Shown: positions 26,275 through 34,743 of the stretch, one piece after another
Position numbering within the stretch: position 1 is the first letter of the stretch
How the letters are laid out: the number at the start of each line of letters is the position of its first letter
Assembly (NCBI GenBank): GCA_030693235.1
Contig: JAUYBE010000016.1
Location: forward strand, 1-35,916
DNA length: 35,916 nt
Direction of reading: 5' to 3'
Origin: a bacterium
Lineage (GTDB): Bacteria > Patescibacteriota > Minisyncoccia > UBA6257 > UBA9933
Notes under the pieces: model-generated
Database searches by the model: none
What the model was told of the DNA's origin: nothing
The model's input: the letters and a program-made list of their open reading frames with translations, nothing else
Made by a program: the position numbers and the translations under genes

Positions 26275-27408
26275 TTACCTCTTCTTCTTCCTCAAAAACG
26301 CCGGCGTTTCCCAGATTTCCTCCAATTTCTCTTTTCTGGATTTTTCCGTTTTTTTATCCGTTTCCGCAATATTTATTTCTTCTGCTTGCTCTCCATTTTC
26401 AATTTGAGAAGCGAAAAGATTCGGCAATAAATTATTTTTATGGCTTAAATCGCCGTTAAAACCGGTGGCCACCAAAGTAACTTTCAACTGCCCCTTGTTA
26501 AGTTTTCGGTCGTGATAAGCGCCGAAAATAATTTTCGCCGATTGGTCAACGTTTTCGGAAATTAATTTGGCGACTTCGTTGATTTCATTCATCTTCAAAT
26601 CCCGATGGCCGGAAACGCTAAAAAGCACTCCTTTGGCACCGTCAATCGTGGCTTCCAAAAGAGGCGAATTGATCGCCAAATTGGCGGCGCGACTGGCGCG
26701 TTCCTGACCGCCGGCAATGCCGAAACCGATAATCGCCGAGCCGGCTTCAGCCATAATAGTTTTAACGTCGGCAAAATCAACATTAACAATGCCCGGAAAC
26801 ATAATTAATTCCGTAATTCCCAAAACCGCGTTCTTAAGAATTTCATCGATTGCCTCAAAAGCTTTAAACAACGAAGTGTCTTTATTGATGACGGAAAATA
26901 TTCTGTCGTTTGGAACAGTAATTAAAGTATCAACGCGTTCTCTTAGTTTTGTAATTCCTTCCTGAGCCAAAAACGCTCTTTGAGCGCCTTCAAAAGAAAA
27001 AGGCTTGGTGACAATGGCAATTGTTAAAATTCCCAATTCTTTGGCTATTTCGGCTATTATTGGCGAGGCGCCGGTGCCGGTGCCGCCGCCTTCGCCAGCC
27101 GTGATGAAAACCATATCCGCGCCTTTTAAGGCTTCAACGATTTCAGAGCGGTTTTCTTCAGCGGCTTGCCGGCCTAAATCCGGATTCATGCCCGTTCCCA
27201 AACCTCTGGTTAAATTTTTGCCGATATGAATTTTTTTTCTGGCATTGGTAAAATTAAGGTCCTGAATATCGGTATTAATCGCGATTAAATCAACCGCTCT
27301 GGGAAAACTTTCACACATTCGGGAAATCGCGTTATTGCCGGCGCCGCCGACTCCAATGACTTTTATTTTAGCCGACGGATGTTCTTTGGATTTTGATTTT
27401 TTAGCCAT
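26275..27408 (-). CDS. ftsZ: Cell division protein FtsZ
   Basis: IKVIGVGGAGNNAISRM, tubulin signature AGEGGGTGTGASPIIAEIAKE, C-terminal peptide WETPAFLRKKKR. Confidence 0.98.
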   Translation of the reverse strand: MAKKSKSKEHPSAKIKVIGVGGAGNNAISRMCESFPRAVDLIAINTDIQDLNFTNARKKIHIGKNLTRGLGTGMNPDLGRQAAEENRSEIVEALKGADMVFITAGEGGGTGTGASPIIAEIAKELGILTIAIVTKPFSFEGAQRAFLAQEGITKLRERVDTLITVPNDRIFSVINKDTSLFKAFEAIDEILKNAVLGITELIMFPGIVNVDFADVKTIMAEAGSAIIGFGIAGGQERASRAANLAINSPLLEATIDGAKGVLFSVSGHRDLKMNEINEVAKLISENVDQSAKIIFGAYHDRKLNKGQLKVTLVATGFNGDLSHKNNLLPNLFASQIENGEQAEEINIAETDKKTEKSRKEKLEEIWETPAFLRKKKR

Positions 27409-27420
27409 ATTTGTATTTTT

Positions 27421-28449
27421 TTATTTTACAATATAAATCTTTTTTTCGCCAGTTGGCAATTCGTATTGAAGTTCGGTGTCGGAGAGCCAGTTAGGATTGA
27501 ATTCCCAAAGCGGCTTAGTTGTAGTTGCGATTAATTCTTTTTGTTTTGTAAATAGATTATATAGATACATTTTTGATTGCTTGCCTTCTTTCAGCCATTG
27601 TTCCGATATTTGCTGATCCATTTCAACCACGCCAGTCCAGACAACTCCGGGATGTAAAGTAGCATATCCCGTGTTGAAATTAACGGGACCGGTTATGCCA
27701 ATATCCATATCAGTAGGCATTTCAAATACTTGATAAGACCAATTTTTGGAGTCAACGCGGATAAACCCATTTGTATACGCTCCGTCAAATATATCCGCCC
27801 AGAAATATCTTCCGTCATCCGTCCATTTTATCAAACCGATGCTGCCGACCGCATTCGGGTATTTTTTAACTACATCGCTAGGTTTGACAGTTAAAACATC
27901 ATTTTTTGTGTTTATATCTTTTATTACCAGGGCATAATCGTCTTTACCTAGATAGTTTTTGATAAGAATTAAATTTTTTTCCGATAAGTCAATGCGGAAA
28001 TCGTAAGAATAATATACTTGAGGCTTCCCCGATTTATCTTCGCCAGCTAAATTAATAATTTTATTCCCTTCTCCTTTATAATTATAAACCCATAATTCCT
28101 TACTAAAACCTGGTAAAGCCTTAGATTGTTTGTAATCATCATTAAAACTTCTTAATGCATAAATTCCACATTTGTGAATTTCTGCCGCATAATTACGGAG
28201 CATAACATCGTCTATTTCAAAGCTTGATATAATTTCAGAACTTTTTTTACTTTTAATTTCAATAATTATTTTGCCAACAAAATCTGATTTATCATTTTTA
28301 TAATCCGCGACCTCATTTTCACCTAAACATTTATTTTGAACAACCTGATTATCAGAAATTACAATTTTATTGTGGTAAAAATAATAAATACCCAAACCCA
28401 ATCCGCTAATCAATAAAAAAAATAAAACTATAAATAAAACTTTTTTCAT
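27421..28449 (-). CDS. Secreted/membrane-anchored protein of unknown function
   Basis: N-terminal signal/TM (VLFIVLFFLLISGLGLGIYYFY) and WD/TolB-like tail (WTDDGRYFWADIF); lies between ftsZ and the large surface protein. Confidence 0.7.
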   Translation of the reverse strand: MKKVLFIVLFFLLISGLGLGIYYFYHNKIVISDNQVVQNKCLGENEVADYKNDKSDFVGKIIIEIKSKKSSEIISSFEIDDVMLRNYAAEIHKCGIYALRSFNDDYKQSKALPGFSKELWVYNYKGEGNKIINLAGEDKSGKPQVYYSYDFRIDLSEKNLILIKNYLGKDDYALVIKDINTKNDVLTVKPSDVVKKYPNAVGSIGLIKWTDDGRYFWADIFDGAYTNGFIRVDSKNWSYQVFEMPTDMDIGITGPVNFNTGYATLHPGVVWTGVVEMDQQISEQWLKEGKQSKMYLYNLFTKQKELIATTTKPLWEFNPNWLSDTELQYELPTGEKKIYIVK

Positions 28450-28451
28450 AT

Positions 28452-31400
28452 TTATTTAATCAAAATATTAACAGTATAATATTTTCCATCATCCAAAATA
28501 ATTTTAAGTTGCCAAGTCCCAATGGCTAAATTATTTGTTGATAAATTGTAAATATACTGATTATCTGTACTATCATAACGGAATTGATTACCGTTATCAG
28601 CATTACTTGTGGAAAAAGAAATTATATCCGCCCCAGCAATACCATTTTGAATTTTTGCGACATAAAGTTTAGCTATCGCAGTAGAAATAAAATTACCATT
28701 AGCGTCTTTTAACTGGAATTTAACTGGTAAAGTTCTACCTAATTTATAACTAACATTGGCTTTTATTGGCGATAAAAATCCTGAAAAATCATAAATAACA
28801 TTAAAATTAATCGTTTTAGTGGCAGTATTGCCAACAAAATCTTGGGCAGTAATTGAAATAATATGAGAACTAAGCTTATCAAATGTTATTTGTTGGCCGC
28901 TTGTTATTGAAATGCCGTCAAGCGTGGAAGTGACGTTAAATACACCAACGCCGACATCTGTGGCAGTAAAATTAAATTGCAACGGCGCCGAATTAAGAAG
29001 ATATTGAGACGCAAAATCGGTATGAGAAATAACTGGCGGCGTTGTATCCGCTGGCGCGAATTCGGTATTTTGAGAAGAGATGCTGTTAAAATTCAAATTA
29101 TAATCCGTTGATAAATTTAACAATGTATTCCCGTAAAGATTTTCAGTTTTCGAACTCCCATTATTATCGTAAATAACAGAAGTAATCACATAACTTCCTG
29201 TTCCGATACCAATCACTTTTACATCATAACTGCCGTCAAGCGGATTTGGGATATAAAGAGTTTTTACTTGATGAAACGCATTCTGATCAGGCGGCTCATC
29301 GCTGCTAATAATCGGTCCATCTAATGAATAGCTTGCGTTTGGAATTTCGCTATAATCCACACCCGTAATCGGGTCTGTTCCTAATTTTCTTCCTTGAGGG
29401 TCAATAACAAGATACTCCGCCGGAGAAGCAAGATAAAGATACATCGCGGCAGATATTCTTTGAGGAACGGCTGAGTAGCCAAAAAGATTAGCGGTATTGA
29501 ATTTATTATTATAACCGCGAACATACTGCGCAGGATTATCGCTATCACTAAGCGTTTGTGTTTTATACCAATATGGATCTTTTACCGCGTAAGTATTGGT
29601 GAGTTTATTATCAATGACAAAATAATGGCCAAACCTACCAGAATACGCGATCACTGGCTTTGCGGAATCTAAATAATTATTTATTATAGCGCTGTCAGCT
29701 GTAGATGAGGCATTATAAAAATCTAGAGCCAAATAGGTTTTTTTAACTCCGTTTTCAATAGTGCCCAAATATTCAATCGCTTTACCCCAAACTAATCCGC
29801 CGTTTACATCGGGATTAATGCTTGCGAGATATCCTTTATTAGCCGTAAGCCAACTATTAATACTTTGAGGATTAACATCAGTGCCGTCAATCCCGGAATT
29901 AATATTATAGTATCTGCCCAGCATTACCATTGAAGTAATGGCACAGCCGCATTTTGCGATTGTCGCTCTTTCGGTTTTCGCGCAAGAATATTTACCGATA
30001 CCTCCATTCGCATAATCTAAATCTGCCCATCTTGTCGTATCTACACTAGATGGATAATCCGATATCCTCTGTGTATATAGCGGCACCATATGCACCACAA
30101 AGTCCACATTCCCCGCAATTCCAAATTCCTGCCATTGCGATTTATTGTCCTTGTCATCTACCGCCCTTGCCCGCCATTTGTAATTACCATCAACTAACGA
30201 CTGACGATTGATAATGGCTTCACTGCCAGAATTTACAAAACCACTTTCCGATAAATCTTGTTCGTTGAATGGTTGATTAAATTCTTTGAGCTCTACTTGA
30301 AGTTTTACTTGGTTATTGTCTTGGTCTGATAAAACCGCCTTAAAAACAATTGTTGATTCGGTGGTAATGCCGCTTTCAAAGATAAGGGTTAAGCCGTCTG
30401 ATTTATATTGATTGATATTAGAAATCGTCGGCGGCTGATTAGGCTTCCACCCATTTTGAGTTTTCCACGGTAAATTATCCTGTCCTCCTATAAAAATGTA
30501 CGGCGAGTCGCAGAAATTATCATTATTTAAATCATTACAGCCTTCGGTCGGAGTGTCAAAATTACTCCAGTAGTTGCCGCCGATTGGCGCTACAAGACTA
30601 AAAACATTACCACTGCCCCAATAAACAGAAATTTGTGTGCGATTATTAATAAAATTATTATTATAAATTTTATTATTGGAACTATTAAAAAAATAAATTC
30701 CTATTCTATTAGAATTAGTAATATTGTCTGCCAAATTATTATTATTAGAAGTATAAAGATAAATCCCTATATCGTTCGAATTAGCAATATTACCGGATAA
30801 ATTATTGTAATTATTTCCATAATATACATAAATACCATAAAGGTCATTGTTATTAGTAGTGTTATTGCTAAGAACATTGTTATTAGAATAACTAGAAATA
30901 TTAATCCCAAAACCACGATTATAGTTAGTAGTATTATTAATAAAATTATTATTATTAGAATTCCAATTAACAACAATTCCAGAACCATTAAAATTACTAA
31001 TGTTATTGATTAGATTATTGCCGTTAGAAGAAAATAAATAAATGCCATTATTAAATTGATTAATAGACAGATTTTTAACGATAACGCCTGTTTTTTGAGG
31101 AAGATATATTCCAAATCCAGTATTACTACCTGTAATTATATGACCATTACCATCTAGAGTAATTCCATCATTATCTATCTGAATTGTTTCAAAAACATCT
31201 TTTGTTAAAGTACAAGTTTTAGTACCTCCATTCCAATTCCCTATTAAATAACAGTCTCCGCCAGTGGCGTCGTCTTTGATAAATTTCGTGCTTTTTCGCG
31301 GCTGGATAAAAACAAAATGGGGTTTTGATAAGTCCTGAAAATAAGCGTAATTGCCGTTTTCATCGGTGATAAATTCTGTCAGATTGTGATAATCGTCTTG

Positions 31401-31751
31401 ATATTTGTAATATTTAGTTGAAGGAGCGAAGCCGGATAAAATAATTTGTGTTGAGGTAGCGGTTGTTGAAGAAGTCATCGGTTCTATCATCATCGTTATC
31501 ATCTCAGGAATAGATTCCATTCTAAGTTTTATTGACTCAGAACTATCTAGGGTGATATTTAAATATTCGCTGTTTGTAATTTCAAAATGAGTGCCGCTAC
31601 TTTCTATTGTACCCGGCATTTCAAACATCGGCGAAAAATCAGGAATTTCTTCGGCATTTACATTAGTTAAAAAAAGAAAATTGCCGCTCACAAAAAACGC
31701 GCTCAATAAAAAAACAATAGTTAAAATTTTATTCCGAGAAAAATTATCCAT
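28452..31751 (-). CDS. Large secreted protein: parallel beta-helix (NosD-like) repeats, C39-like peptidase domain, Ig-like C-terminal modules
   Basis: Signal peptide; Asn-rich ~22-24 aa repeats (NNLINNISNFNGSGIVVNWNSNNNNFINN...); CGCAITSMVMLGRYY...GHYFVIDNK...AVKDPYW; DTTPPVISHTDF and YKLGRTLPVKFQLKDANG modules. Confidence 0.85.
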   Translation of the reverse strand: MDNFSRNKILTIVFLLSAFFVSGNFLFLTNVNAEEIPDFSPMFEMPGTIESSGTHFEITNSEYLNITLDSSESIKLRMESIPEMITMMIEPMTSSTTATSTQIILSGFAPSTKYYKYQDDYHNLTEFITDENGNYAYFQDLSKPHFVFIQPRKSTKFIKDDATGGDCYLIGNWNGGTKTCTLTKDVFETIQIDNDGITLDGNGHIITGSNTGFGIYLPQKTGVIVKNLSINQFNNGIYLFSSNGNNLINNISNFNGSGIVVNWNSNNNNFINNTTNYNRGFGINISSYSNNNVLSNNTTNNNDLYGIYVYYGNNYNNLSGNIANSNDIGIYLYTSNNNNLADNITNSNRIGIYFFNSSNNKIYNNNFINNRTQISVYWGSGNVFSLVAPIGGNYWSNFDTPTEGCNDLNNDNFCDSPYIFIGGQDNLPWKTQNGWKPNQPPTISNINQYKSDGLTLIFESGITTESTIVFKAVLSDQDNNQVKLQVELKEFNQPFNEQDLSESGFVNSGSEAIINRQSLVDGNYKWRARAVDDKDNKSQWQEFGIAGNVDFVVHMVPLYTQRISDYPSSVDTTRWADLDYANGGIGKYSCAKTERATIAKCGCAITSMVMLGRYYNINSGIDGTDVNPQSINSWLTANKGYLASINPDVNGGLVWGKAIEYLGTIENGVKKTYLALDFYNASSTADSAIINNYLDSAKPVIAYSGRFGHYFVIDNKLTNTYAVKDPYWYKTQTLSDSDNPAQYVRGYNNKFNTANLFGYSAVPQRISAAMYLYLASPAEYLVIDPQGRKLGTDPITGVDYSEIPNASYSLDGPIISSDEPPDQNAFHQVKTLYIPNPLDGSYDVKVIGIGTGSYVITSVIYDNNGSSKTENLYGNTLLNLSTDYNLNFNSISSQNTEFAPADTTPPVISHTDFASQYLLNSAPLQFNFTATDVGVGVFNVTSTLDGISITSGQQITFDKLSSHIISITAQDFVGNTATKTINFNVIYDFSGFLSPIKANVSYKLGRTLPVKFQLKDANGNFISTAIAKLYVAKIQNGIAGADIISFSTSNADNGNQFRYDSTDNQYIYNLSTNNLAIGTWQLKIILDDGKYYTVNILIK
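30640..31060 (-). repeat. Coding tandem repeats of the beta-helix region
   Basis: About six ~66-72 nt units coding (N/S)NN.L..N.(T/S)N.N..GI.... in the 1099-aa protein. Confidence 0.75.
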
Positions 31752-31758
31752 TACCGTT

Positions 31759-32982
31759 TTACGGCAAGAAATATCTTAAAATTTTTGAGATTAAACCTTT
31801 TTTCGTCATTGACCAGCTCTGGTCTTTCAAAGACTGGTCAATCGCCCAAAATAACAAGCCCGTACAAACGCTGAATTCCGAATCTTCCAGTTGATTTTTA
31901 AATTCCGCGCTAACAAATTCTACATCAGAAAGTTCCGGAATGCCAATCTGCGCCGGCAATTTCAATTCTTGCTTGGCCAATTCAACAATATCCGACATCT
32001 TGGCTCCGGCGCCGGTAATAGCCGCTCCGGCCGGCAATTTTCCCGATTTGCCGACAAGTTTCAACTCATTATCAACCAATTCAAAAATTTCGGCAAGTCT
32101 CACTTCTATAATCTCGGAAATAAATCGCCGGCTGACCATTGATTTCAAAGACTCGTCTATTTGATGAAGGTCGATTTTTTCCTTATTGGAAATTTCCCTT
32201 GACAGCGCCGAGCCGAAAGAAAGTTTGATTATTTCGGCGGTCTTAACCGAACACTTCAAACCGATCGCCAAATCATTGGTGATATTTGAAGCGCCGACCG
32301 GAAAAACCGCGGCCTGAATAAGTTTGCCTTCTTCGTAAGTCGCCATCGACGTTGTGCCGAAACCGATATCAACGACTGTCGCTCCCAATTCTTTTTGCGC
32401 TTTAGTTAAAACCGAACGACCGGAAGCCAAAGGACTATAAATTAATCCTCCGATTTTCCCGCCGGCCGCCTCAACAGCTTTAATCAAATTATTTACCGTC
32501 GGCTTAAAAGCGTCGATAATCAAAGAATTGACTTCCAATCTGCTACCGGTCATTCCCAAAGGATCGGCAATCTCGCCGATACCGTCAACGACAAATTCCC
32601 GGGTAATGGTATGGATAATCATTCTGTTCGGACCGATATTAATGGATTGCGAGGCCTTGATCGCGCGATCAACTTCGTCCGGATAAATTTCGTTATCGGC
32701 CCGTGAAACCGCGACGATGCCGCGGGAATTTTGAAATTTTATATTGCCGCCGCCGATATTTATAAAAATATTTTTCGCGGCTGATTTGTTAATTTGCTTT
32801 ATTTCGTTGATTATCCGATTGAGCGAATGAACCGCTTCGTCAAGAGACGCGATTTCTCCTTTTCGCAAACCGATTGAAGGAATTTTTAAAACGCTCAACA
32901 AAGAGAGTTTGCCGTCCTTTTGGGTTTCGGCCACGATGGCCCTAATTTGAGATGTTCCTAAGTCTAAAGCGGTTATGTACAT
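31759..32982 (-). CDS. ftsA: Cell division protein FtsA
   Basis: ALDLGTSQIRAIVAE, NIFINIGGGNIKFQNSRGIVAVS, TVVDIGFGTTSMATYEEG, AAITGAGAKMSDIVELAK. Confidence 0.95.
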   Translation of the reverse strand: MYITALDLGTSQIRAIVAETQKDGKLSLLSVLKIPSIGLRKGEIASLDEAVHSLNRIINEIKQINKSAAKNIFINIGGGNIKFQNSRGIVAVSRADNEIYPDEVDRAIKASQSINIGPNRMIIHTITREFVVDGIGEIADPLGMTGSRLEVNSLIIDAFKPTVNNLIKAVEAAGGKIGGLIYSPLASGRSVLTKAQKELGATVVDIGFGTTSMATYEEGKLIQAAVFPVGASNITNDLAIGLKCSVKTAEIIKLSFGSALSREISNKEKIDLHQIDESLKSMVSRRFISEIIEVRLAEIFELVDNELKLVGKSGKLPAGAAITGAGAKMSDIVELAKQELKLPAQIGIPELSDVEFVSAEFKNQLEDSEFSVCTGLLFWAIDQSLKDQSWSMTKKGLISKILRYFLP

Positions 32983-32992
32983 TGAACAAAAT

Positions 32993-33126
32993 TTCTAATT
33001 ATTCTAATTACTCTAATTATTCTAAATAAATCCCAATAATTTAAAATCGCAAACAATAAACTACAAAAATATCTAATTTAGTGCTTAGGATTTGGTCATT
33101 AATTAGGTTAATTAGAGTAATTTAGA
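32993..33126. repeat. Inverted tandem-repeat spacer, unit ATTCTAATT/AATTAGAGT
   Basis: ATTTCTAATTATTCTAATTACTCTAATTATTCTAAATAAAT (left) and TTAATTAGGTTAATTAGAGTAATTTAGAAAT (right), the latter overlapping the ybeY stop. Confidence 0.75.
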
Positions 33127-33576
33127 AATCAAAGATTTCTCCACTCTCTCCATCTTTACTCTATCGCTTTTCTTCTGATGATCATAGCCGAAAAGGTGAA
33201 GAAGGCCATGAACTAACAGCGCTGACAAACGCGGACTTAACGTTGACTTACGCTGAATTTTTCCGCGTTGGTCTGCGTCCAGTCCGCGTAAGTCTGCGTT
33301 TAAGTAGATTTCGCCGATTTTTTTATGTTTTGATCCGCCGGCTGGCGGAGGACAAATAAAATTCTTCGGCTCTTCGAAACTTAAAACCGTCGTTGTTTTG
33401 TCTTTGCCGCGAAATTTTTTGTTCAAAAATCTCATTTTTCGGCTGTCAATCAAATAAATATCCGCCTCAACGCCGTCTTTATTCAAAATTTTTAAAATTT
33501 TCAGCGCCGTGGCGCTGATTTTCTTTTCAAATTTCTTAAATCTTTTATCTAAACTCGCTACCACAACCCTATTCAT
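33112..33576 (-). CDS. ybeY: Endoribonuclease YbeY
   Basis: Zinc motif HGLLHLFGYDH; RFLNKKFRGKDKTTTVLSFE. Confidence 0.93.
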   Translation of the reverse strand: MNRVVVASLDKRFKKFEKKISATALKILKILNKDGVEADIYLIDSRKMRFLNKKFRGKDKTTTVLSFEEPKNFICPPPAGGSKHKKIGEIYLNADLRGLDADQRGKIQRKSTLSPRLSALLVHGLLHLFGYDHQKKSDRVKMERVEKSLISKLL

Positions 33577-34025
33577 AGATTCTTTTTAACCATTTCGCTT
33601 ACCGATGACGCGTCGGCTCTGCCTTTCAATTCTTTCATCGCTTCGGCCATTACTTTGCCAAAATCCTTAATATCTTTGGCGCCGACTTTCTCTATCGCCG
33701 CTTTAACGGCTTTTTCAATTTCTTCTTCGCCTAACTGTTCCGGCAAATATTTTTTGATAATTTCCAATTCTTTTATTTCTTTTTCGGATAAATCGGCTCG
33801 GCCGGCCTTTGAATAAATCTCCGTCGCTTCTTTTCTTTTTTTGGATTCTTTGAATAAAACATCCGCGATTTCATCATCCGACAAAACCGGTTCTTGTCCT
33901 TTGCCTTTCTTTTCTATTTCTTTATTATGAATAGCGGACAGAAGCATACGCAAAACACCCACCTGAAAGCTGCCGCCGGATTTCATCGCGTTTTTTAAGT
34001 CATCCGCGAGTTTTTGATGAAGCAT
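33573..34025 (-). CDS. YqeY-like / GatB-Yqey domain protein
   Basis: DDLKNAMKSGGSFQVGVLRMLLSAIHNKEIEK, EKEIKELEIIKKYLPEQL, DFGKVMAEAMKELKGRADASSVSEMVKK. Confidence 0.93.
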   Translation of the reverse strand: MLHQKLADDLKNAMKSGGSFQVGVLRMLLSAIHNKEIEKKGKGQEPVLSDDEIADVLFKESKKRKEATEIYSKAGRADLSEKEIKELEIIKKYLPEQLGEEEIEKAVKAAIEKVGAKDIKDFGKVMAEAMKELKGRADASSVSEMVKKNL

Positions 34026-34031
34026 TATATT

Positions 34032-34110
34032 TCGGTGTTGGGTTTTGGATATTAGGTGTTAGAAAAATTTATCTAAAACCTAAAAACTAAAACCTAAAAC
34101 CTAAAAACTA
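34032..34110. repeat. Inverted tandem-repeat spacer, TTAGGTG/AAACCTA family
   Basis: CGGTGTTGGGTTTTGGATATTAGGTGTTAG then CTAAAACCTAAAAACTAAAACCTAAAACCTAAAAACTA. Confidence 0.85.
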
Positions 34111-34111
34111 T

Positions 34112-34321
34112 TTAAAGAGTTCCCATCTTTCTCGCTTTGTCGACTTCTTTTTTCTTTTGTTCTTTGTGAAGAGCCGACAAGCGCCTCTTGGATTTTGAAA
34201 CCGAACGGGCTTTGCGCTTTCTTTTTTTCGCTTCAATCAAAATTCCGCTTTGCTGCATTTTCTTGCTAAAGCGGTATAAAAAAGCGCTTATTGCTTCTCC
34301 TTCGCGTCGTTTAATTTCCAT
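34112..34321 (-). CDS. rpsU: 30S ribosomal protein S21
   Basis: Small basic protein, MEIKRREGEAISAFLYRFSKKMQQSGILIEAKKRKRK. Confidence 0.88.
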   Translation of the reverse strand: MEIKRREGEAISAFLYRFSKKMQQSGILIEAKKRKRKARSVSKSKRRLSALHKEQKKKEVDKARKMGTL

Positions 34322-34347
34322 ACCCAGTTAATTCTAACCGCATCTTC

Positions 34348-34671
34348 TTATTTTGTCCATCCTCCCAACAAATGAAGATGCAAATGATCCACCACTTGTC
34401 CGCCTTCTCTGCCGACATTGAAAATTAATTTGTAACCTTTTAAGCCGGTTTCTTCGGCGACCTTTTTGGCCGTAAAAATTAATTTTGAAATAATTTCTTG
34501 ATGATTGCTTTCAAGATGCATTATTGACTGAATATGCTCTTTCGGAACAACCAAATAATGAATCGGCGCCGACGGATGAGCGTCTTTAAAAACCGCAATA
34601 TCGTTATTTTCATAAACTATTTCCGCCAGTATTTCCTTATTGATAATTTTACAAAATAGACAATCCTTCAT
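34348..34671 (-). CDS. HIT family protein
   Basis: CLFCKIINKEILAEIVYENNDIAVFKDAHPSAPIHYLVVPKEHI and histidine triad HLHLHLLGG. Confidence 0.95.
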   Translation of the reverse strand: MKDCLFCKIINKEILAEIVYENNDIAVFKDAHPSAPIHYLVVPKEHIQSIMHLESNHQEIISKLIFTAKKVAEETGLKGYKLIFNVGREGGQVVDHLHLHLLGGWTK

Positions 34672-34743
34672 TAGGTTTTAGGTTTTAGGTTTTAGTTTTT
34701 AGGTTTTGGGTTTTAGGACTCTAACACCTAACACCTAACACCT
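34671..34743. repeat. Inverted tandem-repeat spacer, TAGGTTT/ACCTAAC family
   Basis: TTAGGTTTTAGGTTTTAGGTTTTAGTTTTTAGGTTTTGGGTTTTAG then CTAACACCTAACACCTAACACCT. Confidence 0.87.

Noticed and set aside
30767-30988. Minus-strand 73-aa ORF, Ile/Leu rich
   Set aside because: Out-of-frame reading of the AAT/ATT-rich beta-helix repeats inside the 1099-aa gene.
30640-31060. Possible CRISPR-like array from regular repeats
   Set aside because: Repeats are coding, degenerate and ~66-72 nt with no constant repeat/variable spacer pattern; no cas genes nearby.
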